Source: Hymenobacter crusticola (GTDB lineage: Bacteria; Bacteroidota; Bacteroidia; Cytophagales; Hymenobacteraceae). Taken from it: DNA of 64,000 bases. The notes beneath the pieces are model-generated. The model was not told the origin of the DNA. It did not search any database and worked only from the letters and a program-made list of their open reading frames with translations. This document shows, one piece after another, positions 33,830 through 42,540 of this stretch. The stretch spans positions 496,001-560,000 of the forward strand of contig NZ_MTSE01000002.1 of NCBI RefSeq assembly GCF_002154225.1, written 5' to 3'. A program made the position numbers and the translations under genes. The number at the start of each line of letters is the position of its first letter. Positions within the stretch are counted from its first letter, which is position 1.

Positions 33830-35458
33830 ATGGACCTTGAGTTCAACAAAAACGAAGATCAACTAAAGCAGCTGACCTATCAGCTACGCCACCGCCTAGA
33901 GAAAGTAAAGCTAGGTGGCGGCGAAAAACGTATTGCTGCTCACAAAGCCAAAGGCAAGCTCACTGCTCGCGAGCGAATTGAATACCTGCTTGATAAGGGC
34001 GCCGAAGGCATCGAAGTGGGCGCTTTTGCTGGCGAGGGTATGTACGCTGAAGAAGGCGGCTGCCCAAGCGGCGGCGTAGTCGTAGTGGTGGGGTACGTGC
34101 AAGGTCGGCAGTGCGTAGTAGTAGCCAACGACGCCACTGTAAAGGCCGGCGCTTGGTTTCCAATTACGGCCAAGAAAAACCTGCGTGCCCAGGAAATCAG
34201 CATCGAAAATAAGCTGCCTATTATCTACCTCGTCGATTCGGCGGGCGTGTACCTACCCATGCAGGACGAGATTTTTCCGGATAAGGAGCATTTCGGCCGC
34301 ATTTTCCGCAACAATGCCGTGATGAGCAGCCTAGGTATCGTGCAACTGGCGGCCATTATGGGCCCGTGCGTGGCGGGCGGAGCTTACTTGCCCATCATGA
34401 GCGACGAGGCCATGATTGTAGATGGAACAGGCTCAGTGTTCTTGGCCGGCTCCTATTTGGTGAAGTCAGCTATCGGCGAAAGCATTGATAATGAAACCCT
34501 AGGAGGCGCCACCACGCACTCAGAAATCTCAGGCGTAACGGACTACAAGTTCAAAAACGATGAGGAGTGCCTTGACCACATTCGCAACATTTTTGACAAG
34601 CTAGGTGCCCAACCGTCGGCTGGCTTCTCGCGCAAGGCGGCCGCACCACCCGCCGAAAAAGAACAGGAAATCTACGGCCTGCTGCCCACTGACCGGGCCA
34701 AGCCCTATGATATGATGGATATCGTCCACCGCTTGGTCGACAACTCCGAGTTTGAGCCGTACAAAGACCTCTACGGCCAGACGCTCATCTGTGGCCTAGC
34801 CCGTATTGACGGCTGGGCCGTGGGTATCGTAGCCAACCAGCGCAAAATCGTGAAGACGAAGAAAGGTGCCATGCAGATGGGCGGCGTCATCTACTCCGAC
34901 TCAGCCGATAAAGCGGCGCGCTTCATTATGAACTGTAACCAAAAGCGCATCCCGCTGGTGTTTCTGCACGACGTGTCGGGCTTTATGGTGGGCTCGCAAA
35001 GCGAGCAGGGCGGTATTATCAAAGACGGGGCGAAGATGGTAAACGCTATGAGCAACAGCGTAGTACCAAAGTTCACGGTAATCATTGGTAATAGCTACGG
35101 TGCCGGCAACTACGCCATGTGTGGCAAAGCGTATGATCCTCGCCTCATCGTGGCGTGGCCTACCGCCCAGCTAGCTGTGATGAGCGGCGCCGCTGCGGCC
35201 AACACGCTCCTGCAAATTCAAGTGGCTAGCCTTAAAGCCAAAGGCGAAACCATCACGCCGGAAGCGGAGAAGGAACTTCTGGATAAAATCAAGGCGCGCT
35301 ACGAAGAGCAACTTTCGCCCTACTACGCCGCTGCTAGGTTGTGGGTCGATGCTATCATTGACCCGCTGGAAACTCGCAAGGTGATTTCGGAGGGCATTGC
35401 CATGGCAAATCATGCCCCAATTGAAAAGACGTTTAATGTGGGCGTGATTCAGGTGTAG
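33830..35458 (+). CDS. Acyl-CoA carboxylase, carboxyltransferase (beta) subunit
   Basis: Biotin-dependent carboxyltransferase of 542 aa, of the methylcrotonyl-/propionyl-CoA carboxylase type. It transfers CO2 from biotin to an acyl-CoA. The ATG at 33830 (MDLEFNKNEDQL) is preferred; the frame is open 12 codons upstream but through the repeat region. Domain landmarks are KGKLTARERIEYLLDKG, an oxyanion-forming stretch (MGPCVAGGAYLPIMSDEAMIV), FLHDVSGFMVGSQSEQGGII and GNSYGAGNYAMCGKAYDPRL. The length and GxCxxGGAY-type motif favour MCC-beta. The biotin-carrying alpha subunit is not adjacent. MeaB elsewhere in the window is consistent with propionyl-CoA use. Confidence 0.9.
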   Translation: MDLEFNKNEDQLKQLTYQLRHRLEKVKLGGGEKRIAAHKAKGKLTARERIEYLLDKGAEGIEVGAFAGEGMYAEEGGCPSGGVVVVVGYVQGRQCVVVANDATVKAGAWFPITAKKNLRAQEISIENKLPIIYLVDSAGVYLPMQDEIFPDKEHFGRIFRNNAVMSSLGIVQLAAIMGPCVAGGAYLPIMSDEAMIVDGTGSVFLAGSYLVKSAIGESIDNETLGGATTHSEISGVTDYKFKNDEECLDHIRNIFDKLGAQPSAGFSRKAAAPPAEKEQEIYGLLPTDRAKPYDMMDIVHRLVDNSEFEPYKDLYGQTLICGLARIDGWAVGIVANQRKIVKTKKGAMQMGGVIYSDSADKAARFIMNCNQKRIPLVFLHDVSGFMVGSQSEQGGIIKDGAKMVNAMSNSVVPKFTVIIGNSYGAGNYAMCGKAYDPRLIVAWPTAQLAVMSGAAAANTLLQIQVASLKAKGETITPEAEKELLDKIKARYEEQLSPYYAAARLWVDAIIDPLETRKVISEGIAMANHAPIEKTFNVGVIQV

Positions 35459-35486
35459 GAGATAGTAATGGTACCTATTTACTCGA

Positions 35487-36035
35487 ATGGCTAGCCGCTT
35501 CCTCGCAAATCTAAGTGTGTTATTGCTACTTATAGGTAGCTTCAGTTGTCACTCTCATCCAGTTTCGGAAAAGACTCTATCAGCAGCTAAAGTACCTTTA
35601 ACAAAGGCTGAAAATCACGCTTTACAAATCGAGCGTTGGCCTCCTGATTATAAGGTCAGCATTGAGGATACTACTATTCAGTTCGAAAATGAGTACAGAT
35701 TGCAATGGACAACATATAGCCTGAATGATAATGCGGTGCTCGACACAGTATCCATGTTTGCTGCACATAACTGGCAAACCGAACTAAAGGATTGGAAAAA
35801 TGGTCAACTGTTATTCAAATGTATTTTGGACAAGCAAACCCTAGGTCGTACCAGGTATAGCGAACCGTATGCGTGGAACAATGTCTTTTATAGAGGTTGT
35901 CGTAACCACATGTTCATTTTCGAAGCCTCGTTGTGCATACCTGATTCTGATATCTGCGAAAATGCTGAAGTAACAGTTGATGAGCGTGGGATAGTACACT
36001 TTGTTAAGTGGTTGGAGCAAGAATCGATGGAGTGA
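35487..36035 (+). CDS. Hypothetical lipoprotein
   Basis: Unrecognised 182-aa protein. The N-terminus is a lipoprotein signal with lipobox LIGSFSC (cleavage before about C21). The body is predicted beta-rich with four later Cys residues, including CRNHMFIFEASLC and DSDIC, which could form disulfides. The region is more AT-rich than its neighbours. It may be a species-specific insertion; no partner is evident. Confidence 0.6.
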   Translation: MASRFLANLSVLLLLIGSFSCHSHPVSEKTLSAAKVPLTKAENHALQIERWPPDYKVSIEDTTIQFENEYRLQWTTYSLNDNAVLDTVSMFAAHNWQTELKDWKNGQLLFKCILDKQTLGRTRYSEPYAWNNVFYRGCRNHMFIFEASLCIPDSDICENAEVTVDERGIVHFVKWLEQESME

Positions 36036-36141
36036 ATCCAAACGTGCTATAGATCCTTTACCTAACTTTTAGTAATTCCAACCTGTTCCAAGTGCGTGAA
36101 CGATACCACGTTTCTTGAGTGTTTCTGGAGTAAGAAAACCC

Positions 36142-36179
36142 AGCCGGTTTCGTGTCGTAGCGACATGGAACCGGCTTTT
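36142..36179 (+). terminator. Rho-independent terminator
   Basis: A long stem AGCCGGTTTC...GGAACCGGCT with an inner GTGTCG/CGACAT helix and a TAG loop, running into TTTT. It ends the hypothetical lipoprotein transcript. Confidence 0.75.
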
Positions 36180-36238
36180 CATCTGACCGTACGAGGAATA
36201 ATGAATAAGGCAGAGCCCAAACCTGCCTAGCTAAGTGA

Positions 36239-37108
36239 ATGACGAACAAAGAGATTAAAGCCCTTATTTCCCTACTCGACGATCCGGAGGTAGCGCCCCA
36301 GATACAAGATAAGATTCAGTCCTTGGGCGAGAGTATCATTCCGTTCTTAGAAGAGTCGTGGGAGGAAAGCCTGGATCCTAAACAACAGGAGCGCTTGGAG
36401 GATCTAATTCATAACCTGCAGTTTGACGCCTTGCAGCAGCGTATGCGGGTATGGCGCGACTCGGGCGGCGAAAACTTACTAGAGGGCATGTGGCTGCTCA
36501 ACAGCTACCAGTATCCTGACGCAGACCTTCAAGCATTGAACCGGGCTATCGAGCAATTACGCTTTGAGGCCTGGACGCTCATGCGCCCTGATATGCACCC
36601 TGCTGATCAGGTGCAGGCCCTCAACCATGTGGTATTCCGAAACCATCGTTTTGCCGCCAATACGCAGAATTTCCATTCGCCAGCCAATTCCATGCTGCAC
36701 CTGGTGCTGGAAACGCGCCGTGGTAATCCACTTACCCTCTGTGTGATTTACCTGTTGGTAGCGCAGCGCCTGAATTTGCCCGTGTACGGGGTAAATCTAC
36801 CCAACTTGTTTGTGCTCACCTACCGGCCCGAAAACCGTAAGGTGGAGCCTTTCTACATCAACTGTTACAATCGGGGGCTTATCCTGTCGCGTGCCGATAT
36901 TGAGCACTATGTATCGCAGCTAAATTTGTCTTCTAATGATATCTTTTTTGAGCCCTGCTCGCACCTAGACATCGTACGGCGAGCTTTGCGCAACCTAGTG
37001 CTGAGCTTCGAAAAGATGCAGGAGCCAGCCAAGGCCGCTGAAGTAGGAAAGCTGTTGGCCATTCTTACGGATGATGCCCCGCCGGCCACCGACGATGAAG
37101 ACGAATAA
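36239..37108 (+). CDS. SirB1-family / transglutaminase-like protein
   Basis: Protein of 289 aa in the SirB1 (Transglut_core2) family. Residues about 90-230 form the transglutaminase-like domain: DQVQALNHVVFRNHRFAAN, then SPANSMLHLVLETRRGNPLTLCVIYLLVAQRLNLPVYGVNLPNLFVLTY. The Cys in LTLCVIY is the presumed nucleophile position. The N-terminal 80 residues are helical and acidic. Related proteins are annotated as regulators, but their biochemistry is not settled. It is monocistronic. Confidence 0.82.
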   Translation: MTNKEIKALISLLDDPEVAPQIQDKIQSLGESIIPFLEESWEESLDPKQQERLEDLIHNLQFDALQQRMRVWRDSGGENLLEGMWLLNSYQYPDADLQALNRAIEQLRFEAWTLMRPDMHPADQVQALNHVVFRNHRFAANTQNFHSPANSMLHLVLETRRGNPLTLCVIYLLVAQRLNLPVYGVNLPNLFVLTYRPENRKVEPFYINCYNRGLILSRADIEHYVSQLNLSSNDIFFEPCSHLDIVRRALRNLVLSFEKMQEPAKAAEVGKLLAILTDDAPPATDDEDE

Positions 37109-37137
37109 ATAGCTTCAGCGCGAATTCAACCTCAATC

Positions 37138-37176
37138 AAAAAGCCCGTCTTGCTAGTATGTAGCAGACGGGCTTTC
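37138..37176. terminator. Bidirectional rho-independent terminator
   Basis: AAGCCCGTCT (with one bulged T) plus GCTA pairs with TAGC plus AGACGGGCTT. It lies between the convergent SirB1 and redoxin genes with A and T tails on the two sides. Confidence 0.82.
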
Positions 37177-37205
37177 GTGCAAAGTCAAAGTACTACCGCA
37201 CTTAC

Positions 37206-37793
37206 TTAAGGGCGCTTGATTAGGCAGCCAGCGGCTCGTTTATCGGTAACGCTTGCTGGCCGCCCCGCCAGCACGTCGTCGAGGGCGGTAGCTAGGTAGC
37301 GCTCCTTCACATAGCCTTCTACCTGCGGGTTGTCATCGACGGCTCCTTTATAGCGTACCGCAAACCCCTCACCAACGGGTTGGAGCACCACCACTTCAGG
37401 TGTTTTGGTAACGCCAAGTAGGGTGCTTACTTTCTGACCTTCGTCGGTGAAAAAGGGTAGCGAAGCTGCGTCGCCCGCATCGGTTGTATGGCCGTCTTCG
37501 ATGTTGATGGGAGCGTTGATGAAAATGAACTGTACGCCGCGGTCTTTGTAGCTAGAGGTTAGCGCCCGAAAACGCTCGCGGTACAGTTTCGAGAATGCGC
37601 AGCTAGGGTTCACGAATGCGATAACGACGGCTTTGTTGCTGGCATAGCTCCGCAGAGAAACCTCTGCATTAGAGGCATTCTTAAGACTAAAATCGTTGAC
37701 GGAACGGTTGCTTTGAGCATTGGCCGCACCGACGGCCACCGTACAAAGGAGTAAGGCGACAGCGGCAATAATTGAAAGACGACGAACAGACAT
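37206..37793 (-). CDS. Secreted redoxin/thioredoxin-fold protein
   Basis: Thioredoxin-fold protein of 195 aa with a signal peptide (1-26, ending ANAQ). The fold core reads VNDFSLKNASNAEVSLRSY, AVVIAFVNPSCAFSKLYRERF and VTKTPEVVVLQP (the cis-Pro). The active site has a single Cys (C65, PSCAFSK) in place of CxxC, as in AhpC/TSA-type redoxins that use one peroxidatic Cys. A second Cys lies near the C-terminus (AAGCLIKRP) and might be a resolving residue. It is nine bases downstream of the PPTase gene. Confidence 0.78.
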   Translation of the reverse strand: MSVRRLSIIAAVALLLCTVAVGAANAQSNRSVNDFSLKNASNAEVSLRSYASNKAVVIAFVNPSCAFSKLYRERFRALTSSYKDRGVQFIFINAPINIEDGHTTDAGDAASLPFFTDEGQKVSTLLGVTKTPEVVVLQPVGEGFAVRYKGAVDDNPQVEGYVKERYLATALDDVLAGRPASVTDKRAAGCLIKRP

Positions 37794-37802
37794 GAAGGTG
37801 GG

Positions 37803-38471
37803 TCAGGAGGGTAGGGGCAAGGGAAGATCCTCGTAACAATAAGTGAGGATATAGCCGGCGGCTGGACAAGTATAGTAAATCTGGTGTTGGCTGCGGAAGT
37901 TTTCTAGCAGCAGGTGCCCCGTCAACACACCTGCCTCCCGCAGCCAAAACGGGTCAAGCATAATTTGCTCCTTAAACACCAGACCCCGGCGACTGTGCAG
38001 CTTATAGAGCGTTTCTTTGGCGCTCCAGTAAAGACTATACTTGGTCGTTTCGTCACCGGCATTGGCCTGCTCAGCTTCTGATAAAAAACGAGAAGCTAGC
38101 TTTTGGGCCTTAGGACGTATCAGTTCAATATCTATGCCAACACGACCATGCGTAGCAACTAGCGCGGCTAGCCATTCGCCTGAATGCGAGAGCGAAACGG
38201 CATACTGTGGCAACGCCGGAAAAAAGGGGCGTCCGTTCTCATCATTGTGTAGCATGGGCCCGGCACTAGTGAACGTTTCGAGCAGCTTACAGGCTACTAC
38301 TCGGCCTGCCCACCATTGCGTTGCGCGAGTACTAGCACGGCCCATAGGCTGCAACTCAGCATACTTTTCCGCGGAAGATAGTTGCTCCATCAGTTCCGCC
38401 GTCGATTCCTGTACGTGCCAAAGACCTAGCACCACCGAGGCAGAAAGTGGCGTAATAGAGTGAAGAGGCAT
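37803..38471 (-). CDS. 4'-phosphopantetheinyl transferase superfamily protein
   Basis: Transfers the phosphopantetheine arm of CoA to a carrier protein. In the 222-aa protein the magnesium-binding motif VGIDIE and the catalytic WSAKETLYK are intact, and AVSLSHSGEW precedes them as in Sfp-type enzymes. The length is typical of the two-lobed Sfp group rather than AcpS. Its targets are probably fatty-acid or secondary-metabolite carriers; no such cluster is in this window. Confidence 0.9.
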   Translation of the reverse strand: MPLHSITPLSASVVLGLWHVQESTAELMEQLSSAEKYAELQPMGRASTRATQWWAGRVVACKLLETFTSAGPMLHNDENGRPFFPALPQYAVSLSHSGEWLAALVATHGRVGIDIELIRPKAQKLASRFLSEAEQANAGDETTKYSLYWSAKETLYKLHSRRGLVFKEQIMLDPFWLREAGVLTGHLLLENFRSQHQIYYTCPAAGYILTYCYEDLPLPLPS

Positions 38472-38511
38472 GTGGAAAGTAGGTTAGCCGTACGGAACCC
38501 GAAGTAAGCTC

Positions 38512-38519
38512 TAAATTTG
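38512..38519 (+). promoter_or_regulatory. Candidate -7 element for the WD40 gene
   Basis: TAAATTTG is an exact TAnnTTTG match 25 bases before the WD40 ATG. A clean -33 TTG is not seen. Confidence 0.4.
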
Positions 38520-38544
38520 TCCTTCATCTAATCTGCTTAACCGT

Positions 38545-39480
38545 ATGCCGCCGCTTTTTCGCCCCCAGGTGCAAAAACTAGCTACTCTTACTGGGCACCG
38601 CGACTGTGTGTATGCGCTAGCAGGCAGCCCCAGCGAACCGACATTTTACTCGGCGGGCGCCGATGGGCTTGTAGTCGGTTGGAACATTGATAACCCACAA
38701 CAGGATGGAGAGCTAATTGCCCGCGTAGAAAACGCGGTGTACACTTTGCGCTACTTACCTGAGCGCGATTTACTGCTGATTGGGCATAACTTTCAAGGGG
38801 TGCAGGCCATTGCGCTGACCGGTAAGAAGCTGGTGCACGCCACGGCACTGCCTCCCTTTGCCATCTTCGACCTAGCGTATTCATCAACGCGGCAGCGTCT
38901 CTACGTTGCACTCGGGGACGGTACGCTGGCCGTGTTGCGAATCGACGACTTTCGGGTGGAGCACCTAGTGCGCATTACCGACAAAAGCCTACGTTGCCTG
39001 GCCCTGCATGAAGAGCGCGGAGAGCTCGCTATTGGGAGCAGCGATGCGCTAGTGCGCGTACTGGATGCCGACTCGCTGACCGTGAAGCATGTACTCACGG
39101 GTTCGACCAACTCCGTATTCACCGCGGCGTACTCACCTGATGGCCGCTACTTGCTCACGGCAGGGCGCGATGCGCACCTTCGCGTTTGGGAGGTTGCCAC
39201 TGAATACCGGGAGCAACAAGCTATTGTAGCGCACTTATTTGCTATTAACCACCTAGCGTTCAGCGCCGATGGGTTGCTGCTGGCAACGTGCAGCATGGAC
39301 AAGTCGGTGAAGGTGTGGGATGCGGAGACATTCCGGCTGCTGCGCGTAGTCGATAAAGCACGCCACGCAGGCCACGGCACCTCCGTCAACCGATTGTTTT
39401 GGTCAGGACGGCAGAATAGGCTAGTTTCGTGTAGCGACGACCGTAGCCTCGCGGTTTGGCAGTTGACTTCTGCCAATTAA
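38545..39480 (+). CDS. WD40-repeat beta-propeller protein
   Basis: Cytoplasmic protein of 311 aa made of about seven WD40 blades. Blade signatures are visible as TGHRDCVYALAGSPSEPTFYSAGADGLVVGW, SVFTAAYSPDGRYLLTAGRDAHLRVWEV, INHLAFSADGLLLATCSMDKSVKVWDA and LVSCSDDRSLAVWQL (listed in part). There is no signal peptide and no fused enzymatic domain. It is probably a protein-interaction scaffold with unknown partners. The DivIVA-like gene lies 99 bases downstream on the same strand. Confidence 0.87.
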   Translation: MPPLFRPQVQKLATLTGHRDCVYALAGSPSEPTFYSAGADGLVVGWNIDNPQQDGELIARVENAVYTLRYLPERDLLLIGHNFQGVQAIALTGKKLVHATALPPFAIFDLAYSSTRQRLYVALGDGTLAVLRIDDFRVEHLVRITDKSLRCLALHEERGELAIGSSDALVRVLDADSLTVKHVLTGSTNSVFTAAYSPDGRYLLTAGRDAHLRVWEVATEYREQQAIVAHLFAINHLAFSADGLLLATCSMDKSVKVWDAETFRLLRVVDKARHAGHGTSVNRLFWSGRQNRLVSCSDDRSLAVWQLTSAN

Positions 39481-39579
39481 CAGACAACAGGGAGCAGCCT
39501 GCTCGAAGACTTCGGTTTTGTTGATTGCTCTTTGTCATTGTCAGCCACGGATTGTTAACTGTTAAATGGTCACTAGTAC

Positions 39580-40593
39580 ATGAAGATCACCGCACTCGAT
39601 ATTCGGCAAAAGACGTTTGAAAAAGCCTTTCGGGGGCTTGACAAAGACGAAGTTCAAGCCTTTCTGCTCACGCTCTCCCAGCAGTGGGAGCGTATGGGCG
39701 ATGAGAACCGCGAGTTGCGTATGAAGCTTGAGCACGCCACGCACGAAGTGAGCAAGATGCGCGAGGTAGAAACATCTCTTTATCGTACGCTCAAAACGGC
39801 CGAGGACACGGGAAACAGCATCACCGAGCAAGCACAGCGCGACGCGGAGCTGCGTATTCGCGAAGCCCAGTTGAAAGCCGAACAGTTGCTTAACGAGGCA
39901 CGGCAAAAAGCGCGGGGCGTGATGGACGATGCTTACAAGCAGGCCGAAAAGACGGTCACTGAGATGAAGACTGAAGTCAATGGCCTAGGGCAGGAGTGTC
40001 AGCGCTTGGAAAGCCAGCTGGATGGCTTGGTGCGCGACCTGCATCATTTGGCCACTGATGCGTTGGATAAAGTAGAAAAAGCGAAAGCTCGGCCGAAAGC
40101 AGCCGTGGCAGCCATCCTTTCGCGGACGGCAAGCGTAAAGGTGAATAGACCAGACCCTTCACCTGAAACTGACGCTCCCATGTTTGTTACTTCTTCCTCT
40201 ACTTCGTCTAGCGCTGCTATTGCTGGCGCTTCGGCGGCTACGTTTGGTGGCTCGGTAACCCCGGCCACTGCAAAGGTTATTGATCTGCAGCCCGGTAGCT
40301 ACAATCCTAAACCAGGTCAGCAGCCTGACCCTAGCAACCCCGATCAGGCGCCCGGACCAGATATTCAACCGATGCCATCGCCGCGCGAGAACCCAGGTAT
40401 ATCGGAGCCTTCCCGCATCTACCAACCTGGACCGGCGCAAGTTCCCGAACCGGACGCCCCCACTGTGGAGCCTATGGCGCCCGATATTCAACCGATAGGA
40501 CCTAGCCATCCGGAAATTACGCAGCCCTCGCCGGCCACGCACCCCGGCATGGTAGCAGTAGCGGCCGAGAAATCTTTCTTCGATGAGATCTAG
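39580..40593 (+). CDS. DivIVA-domain protein with proline-rich tail
   Basis: Protein of 337 aa. Residues 1-60 match the DivIVA N-terminal domain (ITALDIRQKTFEKAFRGLDKDEVQAFL), which binds curved or negatively charged membrane in Gram-positive bacteria. Residues about 35-170 are a coiled coil. From about 185 to the end the protein is Ser/Pro-rich, with DIQP occurring three times (twice as PDIQPM/PDIQPI). DivIVA-like proteins are less familiar in Bacteroidota, and a role in polar or envelope organisation is inference. It ends at a clear terminator. Confidence 0.85.
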   Translation: MKITALDIRQKTFEKAFRGLDKDEVQAFLLTLSQQWERMGDENRELRMKLEHATHEVSKMREVETSLYRTLKTAEDTGNSITEQAQRDAELRIREAQLKAEQLLNEARQKARGVMDDAYKQAEKTVTEMKTEVNGLGQECQRLESQLDGLVRDLHHLATDALDKVEKAKARPKAAVAAILSRTASVKVNRPDPSPETDAPMFVTSSSTSSSAAIAGASAATFGGSVTPATAKVIDLQPGSYNPKPGQQPDPSNPDQAPGPDIQPMPSPRENPGISEPSRIYQPGPAQVPEPDAPTVEPMAPDIQPIGPSHPEITQPSPATHPGMVAVAAEKSFFDEI

Positions 40594-40624
40594 CGTCAGC
40601 TTATCGCTGCATAGCTAGCACCCC

Positions 40625-40658
40625 AAAAAGCCCACAACTTATTATTGTGGGCTTTTTT
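40625..40658 (+). terminator. Rho-independent terminator
   Basis: AAAAAGCCCACAA and TTGTGGGCTTTTTT form a 13-pair stem with a short AT loop, followed by T6, after the DivIVA-like gene. Confidence 0.88.
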
Positions 40659-40713
40659 ATGAACGTACTTTTATCAACGCGAGCAGCCTCGCAGTACTAA
40701 AACACAGAAACAC

Positions 40714-41091
40714 ATGGGTCAAATAGCGCTGGAAGGAATGGAGTTTTTTGCGTTCCACGGCTTCTACGACGAAGAGCAGAAAATTGGGAATAAGTACGGG
40801 GTAGACCTTTATATTCAGACGGACCTTCATGCTGCGGGTGCCTCCGATAACCTGGCGCAAACGGTCAACTACGAAGTGCTTTATCGTTTGGTAGCGGAAG
40901 AAATGGCCGCTCCGGCGCGGCTCCTAGAGCACCTAGGCCATCGGGTAATGGACCGAATTCTGGCACGCTTTCCGCACATCCACGGGGTGAAGGTAAGTGT
41001 GTCGAAATTCAACCCACCGTTAGGAGGAATCTGCACTCGTGCCCGTGTGACCCTAAAACGGAAGCGTGGATCTGCTAGCGCTGATAATTAA
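40714..41091 (+). CDS. folB: Dihydroneopterin aldolase
   Basis: Folate-pathway enzyme of 125 aa that cleaves dihydroneopterin to hydroxymethyl-dihydropterin. Typical segments are ALEGMEFFAFHGFYDEEQKIGN (with the conserved Glu and HG pair), TVNYEVLYRLVAEEM, LLEHLGHRVMDRIL and a final NPPLGGICTRARVTL. It is distant from folE in this window, so the pathway genes are scattered. It is followed by a perfect palindrome. Confidence 0.94.
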   Translation: MGQIALEGMEFFAFHGFYDEEQKIGNKYGVDLYIQTDLHAAGASDNLAQTVNYEVLYRLVAEEMAAPARLLEHLGHRVMDRILARFPHIHGVKVSVSKFNPPLGGICTRARVTLKRKRGSASADN

Positions 41092-41110
41092 GCTTCTATG
41101 CTGGTTATAA

Positions 41111-41151
41111 CGAAACAGGCCTAGGTACACCGTGTACCTAGGCCTGTTTCG
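41111..41151. terminator. 41-base near-perfect palindrome, likely bidirectional terminator
   Basis: Two 20-base arms (41111-41130 and 41132-41151) are exact reverse complements around a single central base. The arms include CCTAGG. They lie between the convergent folB and DUF4270 genes. The T-run is short (TTTCGTT), so the hairpin alone may stop transcription or protect the RNA ends. Confidence 0.7.
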
Positions 41152-41175
41152 TTGATAGCTCTTGATGCTACTGCC

Positions 41176-42540
41176 TTACTGCACTCGAGCGTAGTAGACT
41201 CTGAATCGCAGCGGATTGGAGGAACTATTTTGTGCTCCTAGTACTACCCGTGATACCTCGTCGACACTAGTAGGATTCAAGAGTATACCCGTATTAGTGA
41301 TGCTACGATTCAGCACCGCTTGGAGGTAAGTGGTCAGTTGAAAGGTGTAACTAATTACTTCTAACCCCGTCCGAGGTGATATGATTACCGGATTTGCCGG
41401 AGGTGGGGGAGGGTATGTGCCCGTAATAGTAGTCCTACCATCCAACAGCGTAACAGCAGCCCCCCTGCGGTTAGAAGGGTCAGTGAGGGTAATCGCAAGT
41501 GTATTCGGAGGAGCCAAGTACCGTGATTCTGTGCCCTGCACCCCTTCCATCGTCAACTCGGCTGAGATGATAGCCAACGAGCCACCTAGCTCTTTAAGGT
41601 TGTTGATATACGGAACGTCTACCCGCGTATACAGACCTAGCCCGGCTTGAACGTAGGTTTCCGCTGCTGTGACGTTGCTGCTCAGCGCCTGATAAGGTCT
41701 GGTGAGTGGAGCTAACAACGTAGCACTACGGTTAGCCCGCAACCGGTAGAAGTGTCGGCTACCAGTAGTTAGCGGAAAAGCATATACAATAGGATCACTT
41801 GCGGCTGCCGCTTCGTGATAGTACAAGCTCAAGCTGGAACTAGCGTCATTTACCAAATAGCGTAGCAAGGCTGCGTCATCTGATGCACCAGGCGATAGAA
41901 CCAAACCTTTAAAACGAGTTTGTAGATCAGTATCTGAGGTCAATGCTCCTGAGCGAGCAAGTTGATACAGCTCCCGACCTAGGTTATCGTTTAGGCGTAT
42001 GCGAAGTGTGCGAGCACCCGGGCGCGCCCGAAAAGTGTACTCTTGCGCCTGAGTTGCCCCGACTTGGCCGAGTGGTGTGGCGTCGTAGCGCAACGCATCG
42101 AGTGTGTAATACGTCTTGTTGACGAAGTCCTCCTGTAGGCGCTGCACAAGCAAGTGTTGCGTGCGCGTGGTATCACCATAACGATACGTATCCGTACGTA
42201 ATGTGAGAACCAAAGAATCGTAGGAAGTAGTGGTGCTAGGAATAGGGTTATTACCCAATCCGAGTTGCGTAAAGCCCCGCGCCTCTACCGTCCCCAAGCG
42301 TGAATCGACGTAGCGGCCCACCATCAAGGTTGAGCTAGTAGACGACGGAATAGAATCGAGCTGCACGGTAGACGTACGTACCGTGAACGTATCAATGTAC
42401 GTGATGCCTACTTTGTCCGTCGTAACGGGAAGATCATTGCCGATAGCACTCTCATCGGCGCAAGAGGTAGTGAGCGCAGCTAGCAGCAAGCTGCCAACTG
42501 CGCACAAACTGCGAAAGAAGCTATTGCTATTGTGTTGCAT
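41176..42540 (-). CDS. DUF4270 lipoprotein
   Basis: Outer-surface lipoprotein of 454 aa in the Bacteroidota DUF4270 family. The N-terminus is a lipoprotein signal (LLLAALTTSC). The conserved start is DESAIGNDLP, then ITYIDTFTVRTSTVQLDSI and LMVGRYVDSRLGTVEARGF. The remainder is beta-rich. Its start overlaps the end of the Kelch gene by 14 bases, so they are coupled. The function is unknown; the two products may interact at the cell surface. Confidence 0.85.
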   Translation of the reverse strand: MQHNSNSFFRSLCAVGSLLLAALTTSCADESAIGNDLPVTTDKVGITYIDTFTVRTSTVQLDSIPSSTSSTLMVGRYVDSRLGTVEARGFTQLGLGNNPIPSTTTSYDSLVLTLRTDTYRYGDTTRTQHLLVQRLQEDFVNKTYYTLDALRYDATPLGQVGATQAQEYTFRARPGARTLRIRLNDNLGRELYQLARSGALTSDTDLQTRFKGLVLSPGASDDAALLRYLVNDASSSLSLYYHEAAAASDPIVYAFPLTTGSRHFYRLRANRSATLLAPLTRPYQALSSNVTAAETYVQAGLGLYTRVDVPYINNLKELGGSLAIISAELTMEGVQGTESRYLAPPNTLAITLTDPSNRRGAAVTLLDGRTTITGTYPPPPPANPVIISPRTGLEVISYTFQLTTYLQAVLNRSITNTGILLNPTSVDEVSRVVLGAQNSSSNPLRFRVYYARVQ

